Assembly: GCA_964619535.1 (NCBI GenBank)
Contig: CAZUEX010000006.1
Span: 1-64,000 of the forward strand
DNA length: 64,000 bases
Reading direction: 5' to 3'
Source of the DNA: Leptonema sp964619535
GTDB lineage: Bacteria; Spirochaetota; Leptospiria; Leptospirales; Leptonemataceae
Shown: positions 53,673 to 61,375 of the stretch, in pieces
Position numbering within the stretch: position 1 is the stretch's first letter
How the letters are laid out: every line of letters begins with the position of its first letter
The notes under the pieces: model-generated
Databases searched by the model: none
What the model was told of the DNA's origin: nothing
Seen by the model: only the letters and a program-made list of their open reading frames with translations
Position numbers and translations under genes: made by a program

Positions 53673-54344
53673 TCAGTCCTCGCCGGAGTCTTTCTCGGTA
53701 TAGCGACACAGCCGGCGAACCGGACAGTCCGTACAGAGCGGATTGCGGGCCTTGCAGATCAGCGCGCCGAAGTCGATCAAGGCAAGATTGACGGCAGCCG
53801 GGCGTTTCGTATCGGCCAGTACGGCAGCCCTTTTCCTTATCAGCGGGCTGCGGCGCATGTCTGCTCGTTCGGGCAGATCATCAAAGCGACGCAGAATGCG
53901 CACCACGTTTGCATCGATGGCCGGCCTTTTTTCAGCAAAGAGGATGCTACGCAGCATGCCTTCGGAGTATTCACCGACTCCAGGGATCTGTTTCAGATCT
54001 ACATCGGATGTTAGTCGACGTACGGCAAGATTGTCACGCAGATAGTGCAGCGTTTCAAAGATGGCCTCATTCCTCCATTCCAAACCAAGCGGACGCAACA
54101 TCTCCCGAACGGTATGCCCATCGGCAAGGGCATCGGCCGCTGTTCTATAACGCTCGGTAAATTCCGTATACACCGGTAGAACCTGGTCGGCCTTTGTTCG
54201 CCGCAACATCATCTCTGCCATGAGAAGATGGAACCAGTTCTCTGTAGAGCGCCAGGGATACTGCCTTCGATGCCCATCAAAAAAGCGGAGCAAGGCCTTA
54301 CGAAGCGATACCAGTCGGCGCCTGTCAGCTTCAGAAAGCGTCAT
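53673..54344 (-). CDS. HhH-GPD DNA glycosylase (MutY/Mig-like) coupled to Dcm-type methylase
   Basis: A 223-residue helix-hairpin-helix glycosylase. YPWR and MAEMMLRRT (Glu44) are MutY/Mig-type, IPGVGEY is the hairpin with Tyr126 where endonuclease III has its catalytic Lys, and DANVVRI gives Asp144. The 4Fe-4S cluster Cys are 197, 204, 207 and 213 in the canonical C-x6-C-x2-C-x5-C spacing. The MutY C-terminal oxo-guanine recognition domain is missing, so a T/G-mismatch (Mig) role is more likely than A/oxoG. The ATG overlaps the methyltransferase stop by four bases, as vsr overlaps dcm in E. coli. Confidence 0.88.
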   Translation of the reverse strand: MTLSEADRRRLVSLRKALLRFFDGHRRQYPWRSTENWFHLLMAEMMLRRTKADQVLPVYTEFTERYRTAADALADGHTVREMLRPLGLEWRNEAIFETLHYLRDNLAVRRLTSDVDLKQIPGVGEYSEGMLRSILFAEKRPAIDANVVRILRRFDDLPERADMRRSPLIRKRAAVLADTKRPAAVNLALIDFGALICKARNPLCTDCPVRRLCRYTEKDSGED

Positions 54345-55393
54345 CCTGTACGTCGACCGGGCGTTGAGGCCAGCAGGGCCTTACCCATGCGAGCCGCTAT
54401 GGCCGTAACAACAGGCACGGCCACAGAGTTGCCGAACTGCTTGTAAGCCTGAGTATCCGAAACAACGATCTGAAAGTCTTCGGGAAATCCCATCAGACGA
54501 GCACATTCCCGCGGAGTCAGTCGCCGTGGATTTCCGCCCGGGTTCCAGCGCGAACGGCGCTGCGGGATCAATATCTCAGAACCGTCCTTATAGTAACGCG
54601 CTGAAAGGGTTCTGGCCTGTTCATGAGGAGCCGTCAGCCCGAATCCAAAGCCATTCCCTTTTGCTGCATGCCTTTCTTTATAGCGCTGCAGATAATCCCA
54701 CAGACGATCCGATAGCGTATAACGACGATCCACCTTCTCCTCAAGGATCCAGCCAATGCCCGGATACAGCGGCAACACCGGTCTGGAGCCTTGCTGCCGG
54801 GCCCGCTCTTTCAGGCGGTCCGGTAGAGGCAGCTCGTTCGGTTCGGGAAAACGAAACAGCGAAGCGGCCATCGGACTGCGAAAGCCAACCAGATAGATGC
54901 GCTCACGCTTCTGCGGAAGAACGGGAGCGGCACTGATCACCTTGATCTGCAGATGATAGCCAAGCTCTTCGAGGGTGCGAATGATCACGGCAAGGGTCCG
55001 ACCGCCGTCGTGCGAACGCAGGTTCTTTACGTTCTCGAGCAGAAAGGCCTCTGGCTTCCGATCTCTTAAGATACGCGCAATCTCGAAAAAGAGGGTGCCC
55101 TGTGTTTCATCTTCAAAGCCATGCTTACGGCCCAGGGCATTCTTCTTCGACACGCCGGCTATGCTGAAGGGCTGACAGGGGAAACCGGCACAGAGGATGT
55201 CGAAATCGGGGATGTCTTCAGAGCCAACCTGATGAATATCGCCAGCAGGCCGTTCCCCAAAATTGGCCTCATAGGTGCGCTGGGAGTGCACATCCCATTC
55301 GGACGAAAAGACGCAGCGCATCCCCTGCTTCTCAAAACCCAGCCGTATGCCACCGATGCCTGCAAAAAGATCAATGAACCGCAATTCATTCAT
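54341..55393 (-). CDS. dcm: DNA (cytosine-5) methyltransferase, Dcm-like
   Basis: About 350 residues with all main C5-methylase motifs: FIDLFAGIGG (I), GFPCQPFSIAGVSKKN with catalytic Cys73 (IV), LLENVKNLRSHD (VI), QKRERIYLVGF (VIII) and QFGNSVAVPVV (X). The similarity from AGVSKKN through TQGTLFF and TLSARYYKDGSEIL is that of E. coli Dcm and EcoRII-type enzymes, so CCWGG is a likely target. There is no restriction endonuclease gene, so it looks like an orphan methylase. ATG 55393 is chosen because it starts directly before motif I. It overlaps a glycosylase gene. Confidence 0.92.
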   Translation of the reverse strand: MNELRFIDLFAGIGGIRLGFEKQGMRCVFSSEWDVHSQRTYEANFGERPAGDIHQVGSEDIPDFDILCAGFPCQPFSIAGVSKKNALGRKHGFEDETQGTLFFEIARILRDRKPEAFLLENVKNLRSHDGGRTLAVIIRTLEELGYHLQIKVISAAPVLPQKRERIYLVGFRSPMAASLFRFPEPNELPLPDRLKERARQQGSRPVLPLYPGIGWILEEKVDRRYTLSDRLWDYLQRYKERHAAKGNGFGFGLTAPHEQARTLSARYYKDGSEILIPQRRSRWNPGGNPRRLTPRECARLMGFPEDFQIVVSDTQAYKQFGNSVAVPVVTAIAARMGKALLASTPGRRTG

Positions 55394-55514
55394 AGCCTGC
55401 TTTCCCTTACCCTTTTTCGATAATGTCGATTTGCGGCCCACGGTTTTCAATTTCGGCAGAATTCCCGACCGCTTCCAGAACATTACCACGGCAGCCGGAC
55501 ATTTTCCTCATAAA

Positions 55515-56183
55515 TCAGAGAGCCATTTCTCTGTAAAGTTGTCCCAGGGTTTCTATGGCCTTTTCCGTACGGTTTGACCATTCCAGACCGCAATTCAGCC
55601 GGAAGCACCGCCCGTGCTGGCCAGAGGCATCGAACAGAATGCCCGGTGCGATGCTGATCCTGTGCTCCCTTGCCCGCCGGGCAAGGTCCTGCATATTGGC
55701 GGACGTCTGCACCCAGATCGAATAGCCGCCTTCGGGGCAGGAAACGTCGGCATGCGGAAAGGCCTTGAGCAGGGCCTTCCTGTAGCGGCCGGACAGATCG
55801 TGCAGGGTTTTTCGCAGGCGCCTCAGGTGAATCTCATAGCTGCGCCGTCGCATAAGGTCAAGCGTGGCCGCCTGGCCCAGCCGGTTTGTGCTCAGGTTCA
55901 TGATGCGTTTTGTGGCACCCAGCCGTTCGCCGAATTCCTTCGAGATGGCCCATCCAATACGCAATGCCGGTGCAATCGTTTTCGAAACCGATCCGCAGAG
56001 CACACCCGCTGCCTCTCCTCCAGCAAGCAAAGCCGGTGGCCGTTCTTCTCCTCTGTAAAAGAGGTCTCCGTAGATGTCGTCCTCGATGATGACAATGCCT
56101 TCAGCGCGAGCCATGGCAGCAATATCACGCTTTACCGAAACCGGCATCAGGGCCCCTGTGGGATTGCTGAAGTCTGGAGTCAA
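55515..56183 (-). pseudogene. MocR-type transcription factor remnant (C-terminal aminotransferase part)
   Basis: The coding frame begins abruptly at LTPDFSNPTGALMP, in the middle of the class I aminotransferase fold of GntR/MocR regulators. It continues through IIEDDIYGDLFYRG, SVSKTIAPALRIGW with the PLP Lys, and GGYSIWV to a normal C-terminus. The N-terminal winged-helix and first half of the enzyme domain, roughly 250 residues, are missing. A TAG stop sits two codons upstream of the homology, and the adjacent DNA belongs to a DinB gene on the other strand. The best explanation is a 5' deletion. Confidence 0.8.
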
Positions 56184-56232
56184 AACCTAAAGCAAAGGAA
56201 AGGCTTGCCAGTTGAACGGAGGGAGGCATAGC

Positions 56233-56760
56233 ATGATCATGACTATGAAGGACCAGGTCATCGAGCTTCATCATTTTGGACGATGGGCCCGCAAACGACT
56301 GCTTCAGTCCATTCCGTCCAGCGATACGGACGATGCCTTCACAAGACCCGTCTCAGACCTGGGAACGATTCGGGCACGGTTTGTACACATAATGGCAGCA
56401 GAGCTCATCTGGATCGATCGGATCGGCTTCGATCGGCCTGCACGTTTTGCCACTGCCATGCTTCCCGAAGAGGATGTGCCGGATCGCGTTGCACTGATCG
56501 AGCGATGGAGCGAAATCGATGCCCGCTACGATCATCTCTTTGCATCCTGTAACGATGAAATGCTGAACGGTAGCGTTACATACAGATCCATGGGCGGAGC
56601 ATCTTTTCAAAGCACGCTACGCGAAATACTGATGCATGTAGCCTTACATGGCATGTACCACCGTGGACAGGTCGCAACGATCCTTTCGAGGCTCGGAGGG
56701 CCTGTTGTCAGTACCGACCTGATTACATTCTATCGCGAGCAACAGGGCCAGCAGGATTAG
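56233..56760 (+). CDS. DinB family protein
   Basis: About 175 residues with the four-helix DinB pattern: VIELHHFGRWARKRLL, FVHIMAAELIWIDRI and HVALHGMYHRGQVATILSRLG, the last two supplying the metal-binding His residues. GGAGGGAGG lies before ATG 56233; the frame could start earlier at 56212. Function is generally unknown, but the fold is found in mycothiol/bacillithiol-dependent enzymes. A second DinB gene follows after 19 bases, so they are probably co-transcribed. Confidence 0.85.
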   Translation: MIMTMKDQVIELHHFGRWARKRLLQSIPSSDTDDAFTRPVSDLGTIRARFVHIMAAELIWIDRIGFDRPARFATAMLPEEDVPDRVALIERWSEIDARYDHLFASCNDEMLNGSVTYRSMGGASFQSTLREILMHVALHGMYHRGQVATILSRLGGPVVSTDLITFYREQQGQQD

Positions 56761-56779
56761 ACCATTAAGAGAGGTTACG

Positions 56780-57280
56780 ATGGAAATACGCAGCGGAAAA
56801 ACCTTTGCCGGTTATATGAAAGGCATTCGAAAACGCACACTGGAAGTCACGGCCCTTGTTCCGGCTGATAAAGAGCACTGGCGTTTGAACAATGGCATGA
56901 GCCCGATCGACATCATCATCCACATTGCACAGACAGAGCAGGCACTGTGGGGGAAGGCCCTGCAAACCGGCAGGGTAGGAGCCCTTCCCCAGCCCACCGA
57001 TGTGCAAAAGGCTTCTCTTGCAGGCGCATTAGCATTTGCAGCACAGATCAGAGAAGAAAACAACGCCTACTGGAACGACCTCGGCGAAAAAGAGCTATCC
57101 GAAAGTATTATCGGACCAACGGGTCAGCAGGTGATGCTTTCGCGCTGGCTGATGCTCGCTCCTGAACATGAGATCCATCATCGCAGCTTCTTACATGCCT
57201 ACCGTAAGATGTGGGATCTGTCACCACATCCCATCTACGGTCTGACATTTGAAGATCTGAAAACGTCGCTCCAGCAGTAA
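56780..57280 (+). CDS. DinB family protein (second copy)
   Basis: A 166-residue protein of the same broad DinB fold. IDIIIHIAQTEQALWGKAL (about 39-57) and LAPEHEIHHRSFLHAYRKMWDL (about 129-150, given here by its core EHEIHHRSFL) carry the metal-site His residues. It is too different from its neighbour to be a recent duplicate. GAGAGG precedes the ATG. It ends seven bases from the convergent desaturase gene. Confidence 0.8.
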   Translation: MEIRSGKTFAGYMKGIRKRTLEVTALVPADKEHWRLNNGMSPIDIIIHIAQTEQALWGKALQTGRVGALPQPTDVQKASLAGALAFAAQIREENNAYWNDLGEKELSESIIGPTGQQVMLSRWLMLAPEHEIHHRSFLHAYRKMWDLSPHPIYGLTFEDLKTSLQQ

Positions 57281-57286
57281 GCCCTG

Positions 57287-58387
57287 TTATGCGAGTGCTC
57301 TTCTGCTGATAGAGCGATGATATCGATACGCAGCCAGAAGATCGTTGCGCGTTTTTTCAAGCTGGTCTTTGATTTTGCGCCCTTCTGCATCCTGCTTTCT
57401 TCGGGCTGCCTCATAGGCCAGACGCAACTGCTTCATGTGCGTAGCGACCTTCTGGAAATTCTCGCGGGCTGAGATCAAAGCCTGGTGCGAAAGGTCTTTG
57501 CCTCTTTGTGCCATTCGTTTTTCGGTCATGCGCAGCTTTGCTTCCAGGATTCTCTCTTCTGGCACGCGTTTCAGGTTGCGGGCAAGACCAACCTTTGCAA
57601 GGGCCCAGATCGTCCATTTCGTGGGATCAAAATGATAGAAGCGCAAGCCATTTCGATAATCTCCAGGGAACTCATGGTGAAAGTTGTGATACCCCTCGCC
57701 AAACGTTAGCAGCGCCGATAGCCAGTGGTCCCGACTGGTATGTGCATCAGAATAGGGCTGCTTTCCGATCGTATGACAGACAGAGTTGATGCAGAACGTT
57801 CCCTGCAATACCAGTACGTTTCGGATCAATCCGGCAACAAGCACACCTCCCCAGAAATCATTCCACAGCAGTGCAACCAAACCAGGAAAGACAAAACTGA
57901 CAAACAGGGCAAACGGCATATAGTAGCGGTGCTGAAAACGAATGAATGGATCAGCCCAAAGATCCTTTACGCCATTTAAATCTACAAGCTCACGATCCCC
58001 TGTTCCACGTTTGCGAAACAGCCATCCCATATGGGCAAAGAAGAATCCCCGACGAATGTTATACGGATCACGCTCTTTATCCTGATAACGATGATGATTG
58101 CGGTGATCATAGGCCCATTCAATCACACTCATCTCAAGGGCCGCTGCTCCAAAAAACGTATAGAACCATTTTACGATTTTGGACGCATCATAGCTGCGAT
58201 GTGAGAACAACCTGTGGTAGCCTGCCGTAATGCTAAGCCCGGTTGCCCACCACATAAAGAATGCCAGGATTACCGTTTGATAGGTAAAGCCCGAGGTCAT
58301 ATACAGATAAATAAAGGCCGCCAGGGCAGCAAAGGGACTGATTACAATATAGAGAGCCGTGCTCCAGTTTACGTCTCGCAGAGACAT
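57287..58387 (-). CDS. Delta-9-type acyl desaturase with basic helical tail
   Basis: A membrane di-iron fatty acid desaturase of 366 residues. The three His boxes are HRLFSH, HRNHH and HNFHH, in acyl-CoA desaturase spacing, with four hydrophobic helices. It introduces a cis double bond in a saturated acyl chain. The last 95 residues or so are a charged, Lys/Arg/Glu-rich helix with likely coiled coil, longer than usual for bacterial members. AGGAG precedes the ATG. Confidence 0.93.
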   Translation of the reverse strand: MSLRDVNWSTALYIVISPFAALAAFIYLYMTSGFTYQTVILAFFMWWATGLSITAGYHRLFSHRSYDASKIVKWFYTFFGAAALEMSVIEWAYDHRNHHRYQDKERDPYNIRRGFFFAHMGWLFRKRGTGDRELVDLNGVKDLWADPFIRFQHRYYMPFALFVSFVFPGLVALLWNDFWGGVLVAGLIRNVLVLQGTFCINSVCHTIGKQPYSDAHTSRDHWLSALLTFGEGYHNFHHEFPGDYRNGLRFYHFDPTKWTIWALAKVGLARNLKRVPEERILEAKLRMTEKRMAQRGKDLSHQALISARENFQKVATHMKQLRLAYEAARRKQDAEGRKIKDQLEKTRNDLLAAYRYHRSISRRALA

Positions 58388-58539
58388 GTTCTTCTCCTGT
58401 TTTCGGTTTCAGGCCTTCGGGGCCGATACACATTGAGAAGAACCGGAAACGGCAAGGTTGCAAAAAAATGCGAGGCCGTTTCCATAAACGAAAGAGACGG
58501 CAGTATAGAATTCCGCTTCGTTGCACAACCCCTGGAGCT

Positions 58540-59136
58540 TCAGCCCAGGGTCTTTCTTTCTCTGATACTTCGCGCAAGAGTTGATTTGTCGGCAAACTCA
58601 ATACCCGTGCCCGTCGGTATACCATGGGAGATGCGGGTGAACTGAATCGTGTCTCGTTTAAACCGATCCATCAAGTAGGAAGCGGTGGCATCCCCTTCCA
58701 GTGTCGGATTGGTGGCCACAAACCATTCGGTAAACTGCTCTGTTTCAAGCCTGTGTTCCAGCTCTTTTATGCGCAGTTCTTCCGGACCGATGCCGTCAAG
58801 CGGCGAAAGGGCACCCATCAGAACATGGTAAATCCCTTTATACTCACCCGTCGCTTCGATGGCAAAGATGTCGGATGGCTCTTCTACAATACAGAGCTGG
58901 GAGCGATCCCGGGTTGAGTCGGAGCAGATCGTGCACAACTCTTCTGTGGACAGACCCCCGCAAAGGGAACAGAAGCGCACCCTGCGACGCAGGTCGAGCA
59001 TCGTTTCTGCAAGCTCTTCCGTTTCACGCAGGTCGTTCTTTAACAGATGGAATGCAATGCGCCGGGCACTCCGTGAACCGATACCCGGCAGCGAACTGAG
59101 CACACGAACAAAATGTTCGAGTTCGGGAAAAGACAT
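58540..59136 (-). CDS. recR: Recombination mediator RecR
   Basis: A 198-residue protein with the helix-hairpin-helix LPGIGSRSARRIAFHLL, a Cys4 zinc finger (CSLCGGLSTEELCTIC), and a Toprim domain with CIVEEPSDIFAIE and the family ending around TGIEFADKSTLARSI. RecR works with RecO/RecF to load RecA on gapped DNA. It is two bases downstream of the ybaB gene; the dnaX gene that often heads this operon is not here. Confidence 0.96.
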   Translation of the reverse strand: MSFPELEHFVRVLSSLPGIGSRSARRIAFHLLKNDLRETEELAETMLDLRRRVRFCSLCGGLSTEELCTICSDSTRDRSQLCIVEEPSDIFAIEATGEYKGIYHVLMGALSPLDGIGPEELRIKELEHRLETEQFTEWFVATNPTLEGDATASYLMDRFKRDTIQFTRISHGIPTGTGIEFADKSTLARSIRERKTLG

Positions 59137-59138
59137 AC

Positions 59139-59450
59139 TCAGCGAAATAGCTTATCCATGCCGGGAATGCCCATCAGGCTTTTCATCTCTTTCTCGGCCT
59201 GTTTGCGGGCCTTATCAGCGGCCTTGTTGATGGCTGTTACGATCAGATCTTCGGCCATCTCTCTGTCCTTTTCGTTCATCAACTTCGGATCCAGCTGCAA
59301 CGAGATCAGGCGACCTTCGCCATTGGCCACGGCCTTCACCATGCCTCCGCCTGCATCGGCCTCTGCCCGAATACTTTCGACGGCCTCTTTCAGCTGCCCC
59401 ATCTGCTGCTTCAGGTTGCCGAGGTTTTTCATCATGTCTGACATGCCCAT
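59139..59450 (-). CDS. ybaB: YbaB/EbfC nucleoid-associated protein
   Basis: About 103 residues. The start MGMSDMMKNL gives the usual N-terminus, followed by MGQLKEAVESIRAEADAGGG, VKAVANGEGRLISLQLDP and EDLIVTAINKAADKARKQAE, the YbaB DNA-binding protein pattern. A frame extends to 59534, but that extension is not conserved in the family. It precedes recR directly. Confidence 0.94.
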   Translation of the reverse strand: MGMSDMMKNLGNLKQQMGQLKEAVESIRAEADAGGGMVKAVANGEGRLISLQLDPKLMNEKDREMAEDLIVTAINKAADKARKQAEKEMKSLMGIPGMDKLFR

Positions 59451-59605
59451 GGCTCTGTATTTCTCAGGCCGTAATAAAGAAAAGCAGAAAAGACCGAATC
59501 CAGGCCGGTGGGCGGGGTTGGACGGCCTGAGCAAACAGGAAAAGACGGGCAGCCTGGCGTTTCCCGCTTTACACCGTCGCCAGCCTTCGAAATTCTTTCG
59601 TCATC

Positions 59606-61240
59606 ATGACATTATCACTGAAAAACCCCTTCCGGCCCGAAGAGGAACCGGTAGCTCCGGCAACGCCATATGATCGTACCCTTGAAATGGGCCAGGACCT
59701 GATCGAAAAACCCCTGCGCGGCGGTGGTCCTTCGCGCATTCAGGTGCAGCACTCCAAGAATCGGATGACCGTCTTCGAGCGCATCCAGGTGCTGACCAAA
59801 GACAGGCCGCATTATTTGTTTCAGAACTGGGGCCCGCATCTGGATGGTGCTGGCCTTGTAACTGCCATCCTGAACATCGACGGACGCGATGTGGCCCTGT
59901 ACGGCCATGACTTCACCAACCGCGCCGGCTCGATGGATGCAACAAACGGTGGAAAGCTGGCACGCTTGATCTATCTGGCCGGCGAAAAGGGCATCCCGCT
60001 GATCGGCATGAACGACTCGGCCGGTGCCTATGTACCGGCAGGTGTCGGCGGCCTTGACGGCTACTCCGAGGCCTTCTGTGCTCTACGGAAGATCTCGGGT
60101 GTCGTACCGAGCATCATGATGATGTTTGGATTCAACGCCGGTGGTGGTTCGTATCTGCCGCGCCAGGGATCGTTTATGATCCAGCCACAGGAAACCTTCT
60201 TCGGTCTGACCGGTCCACAGGTCGTCAAAGATGTGCTTGGCGAAGAGGTTACCCCGGATGAGCTGGGTGGTCCTTCGGTTCACAGCCAGAGCGGTGTTGT
60301 GGACATCGTAGCAAACGATGAGCTTTCAGCGCTGCGTCGTGCTCTGCGACTGTTGAACTACATCCCCGACAACAACCACAGCCTGGCGCCTTTCCACGCC
60401 ACAAGCGACTCCATCGACCGTTTCATTTACGAAGAAGAGATCCTCTTCCGTAAAACGTTCAATTCGCCCACAGGATTCAACACTCCGTTCGACATGACGC
60501 TTCTGATCCAGAACATCGTCGATCACGGAGAGTTCTTCGAACTGCAAAAGAACCGTGCTCGCAACCTGATCACGGCCTTTGGTCGCATTGGAGGTCATGT
60601 TGTGGGCATTATGGCCAACAACTCTGCCGTGGCCTCTGGACAGATCGACATCCACGCCGCCTTAAAGGGTGCTCGATTCACCCGATTCTGCAACCTGTAT
60701 AACATTCCGATGATCTTCTTCGAAGACACCACAGGCTTCCTGCCGGGTCGCGAACAGGAATCGAACGGTATCGTCCAGGCCGGACGGGCTCTTCTCGATT
60801 CCATCATTGACCTGCGCACTCCGCGCTTCCTTGTCATTGTGCGCAATGCCTTTGGCGGCGCCTATGCAACCTTTAACTCCTACCACGTAGGGGCAGACAT
60901 GGTCTTTACGTTCCCGACGGCCCGGGTTGCCGTGATGGGACCGGCAGGTAAAGAGTTCGTTTACAAAGACGAGCTGCGCGCTGCAAGAGCAGAAGCACAG
61001 AAACTGATGGCCGCCGGAAAAACCGAAGAGGCTAAACAGCTCATGGATCAGATCTCAAAACGGCTGGCAGACCGTTACGAAGAGGAGCTGATGAATCCCA
61101 AAGAAGCCCTTTCGCTTGGTTCGATCTCCCAGGTCATCATGCCAGGCGAAAGCCGAAAGGTCATCGGGAACTACCTGAACTTCTACATGAAGCACTACAA
61201 GCCCTCACCGCTTTCCGAACCACAGCGAGAATTTCATTGA
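59606..61240 (+). CDS. Acyl-CoA carboxylase carboxyltransferase (beta) subunit
   Basis: A 544-residue crotonase-fold carboxyltransferase of the PccB/AccD/MccB type. The N-terminal half has RMTVFERIQVL and NDSAGAYVPAGVGGLDGYSE; the oxyanion-hole glycines are in FGFNAGGGSYLPRQG; the C-terminal half has DTTGFLPGREQE, RNAFGGAYATFNSYHVGAD and GPAGKEFVYKDEL. It moves carboxyl from carboxybiotin to an acyl-CoA, likely propionyl-CoA or a similar short chain. The biotin carboxylase subunit is not adjacent. A terminator follows. Confidence 0.92.
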   Translation: MTLSLKNPFRPEEEPVAPATPYDRTLEMGQDLIEKPLRGGGPSRIQVQHSKNRMTVFERIQVLTKDRPHYLFQNWGPHLDGAGLVTAILNIDGRDVALYGHDFTNRAGSMDATNGGKLARLIYLAGEKGIPLIGMNDSAGAYVPAGVGGLDGYSEAFCALRKISGVVPSIMMMFGFNAGGGSYLPRQGSFMIQPQETFFGLTGPQVVKDVLGEEVTPDELGGPSVHSQSGVVDIVANDELSALRRALRLLNYIPDNNHSLAPFHATSDSIDRFIYEEEILFRKTFNSPTGFNTPFDMTLLIQNIVDHGEFFELQKNRARNLITAFGRIGGHVVGIMANNSAVASGQIDIHAALKGARFTRFCNLYNIPMIFFEDTTGFLPGREQESNGIVQAGRALLDSIIDLRTPRFLVIVRNAFGGAYATFNSYHVGADMVFTFPTARVAVMGPAGKEFVYKDELRAARAEAQKLMAAGKTEEAKQLMDQISKRLADRYEEELMNPKEALSLGSISQVIMPGESRKVIGNYLNFYMKHYKPSPLSEPQREFH

Positions 61241-61273
61241 GAATTTGATTGAGAGCAACCGGTGCTTTGTCAA

Positions 61274-61298
61274 AGCCGCCTTTCGAGGCGGCTCTTTT
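61274..61298 (+). terminator. Intrinsic terminator after the carboxyltransferase gene
   Basis: AGCCGCC and GGCGGCT form a perfect 7-bp stem with loop TTTCGA and a trailing CTTTTA. It ends the carboxyltransferase transcript before the receptor gene. Confidence 0.8.
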
Positions 61299-61375
61299 AT
61301 GCCCGCAATGCATCCCTGTAAACAAAGACCGCTAAAAAATGCAAGACAGCAGGTCATGAACGGGCACATACAGGT

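Noticed and set aside
53673..54344. Plain MutY for A/oxoG repair
   Set aside because: The C-terminal oxo-guanine domain is missing and the gene is coupled to a cytosine methylase, so a T/G role was preferred, although activity is not proven.
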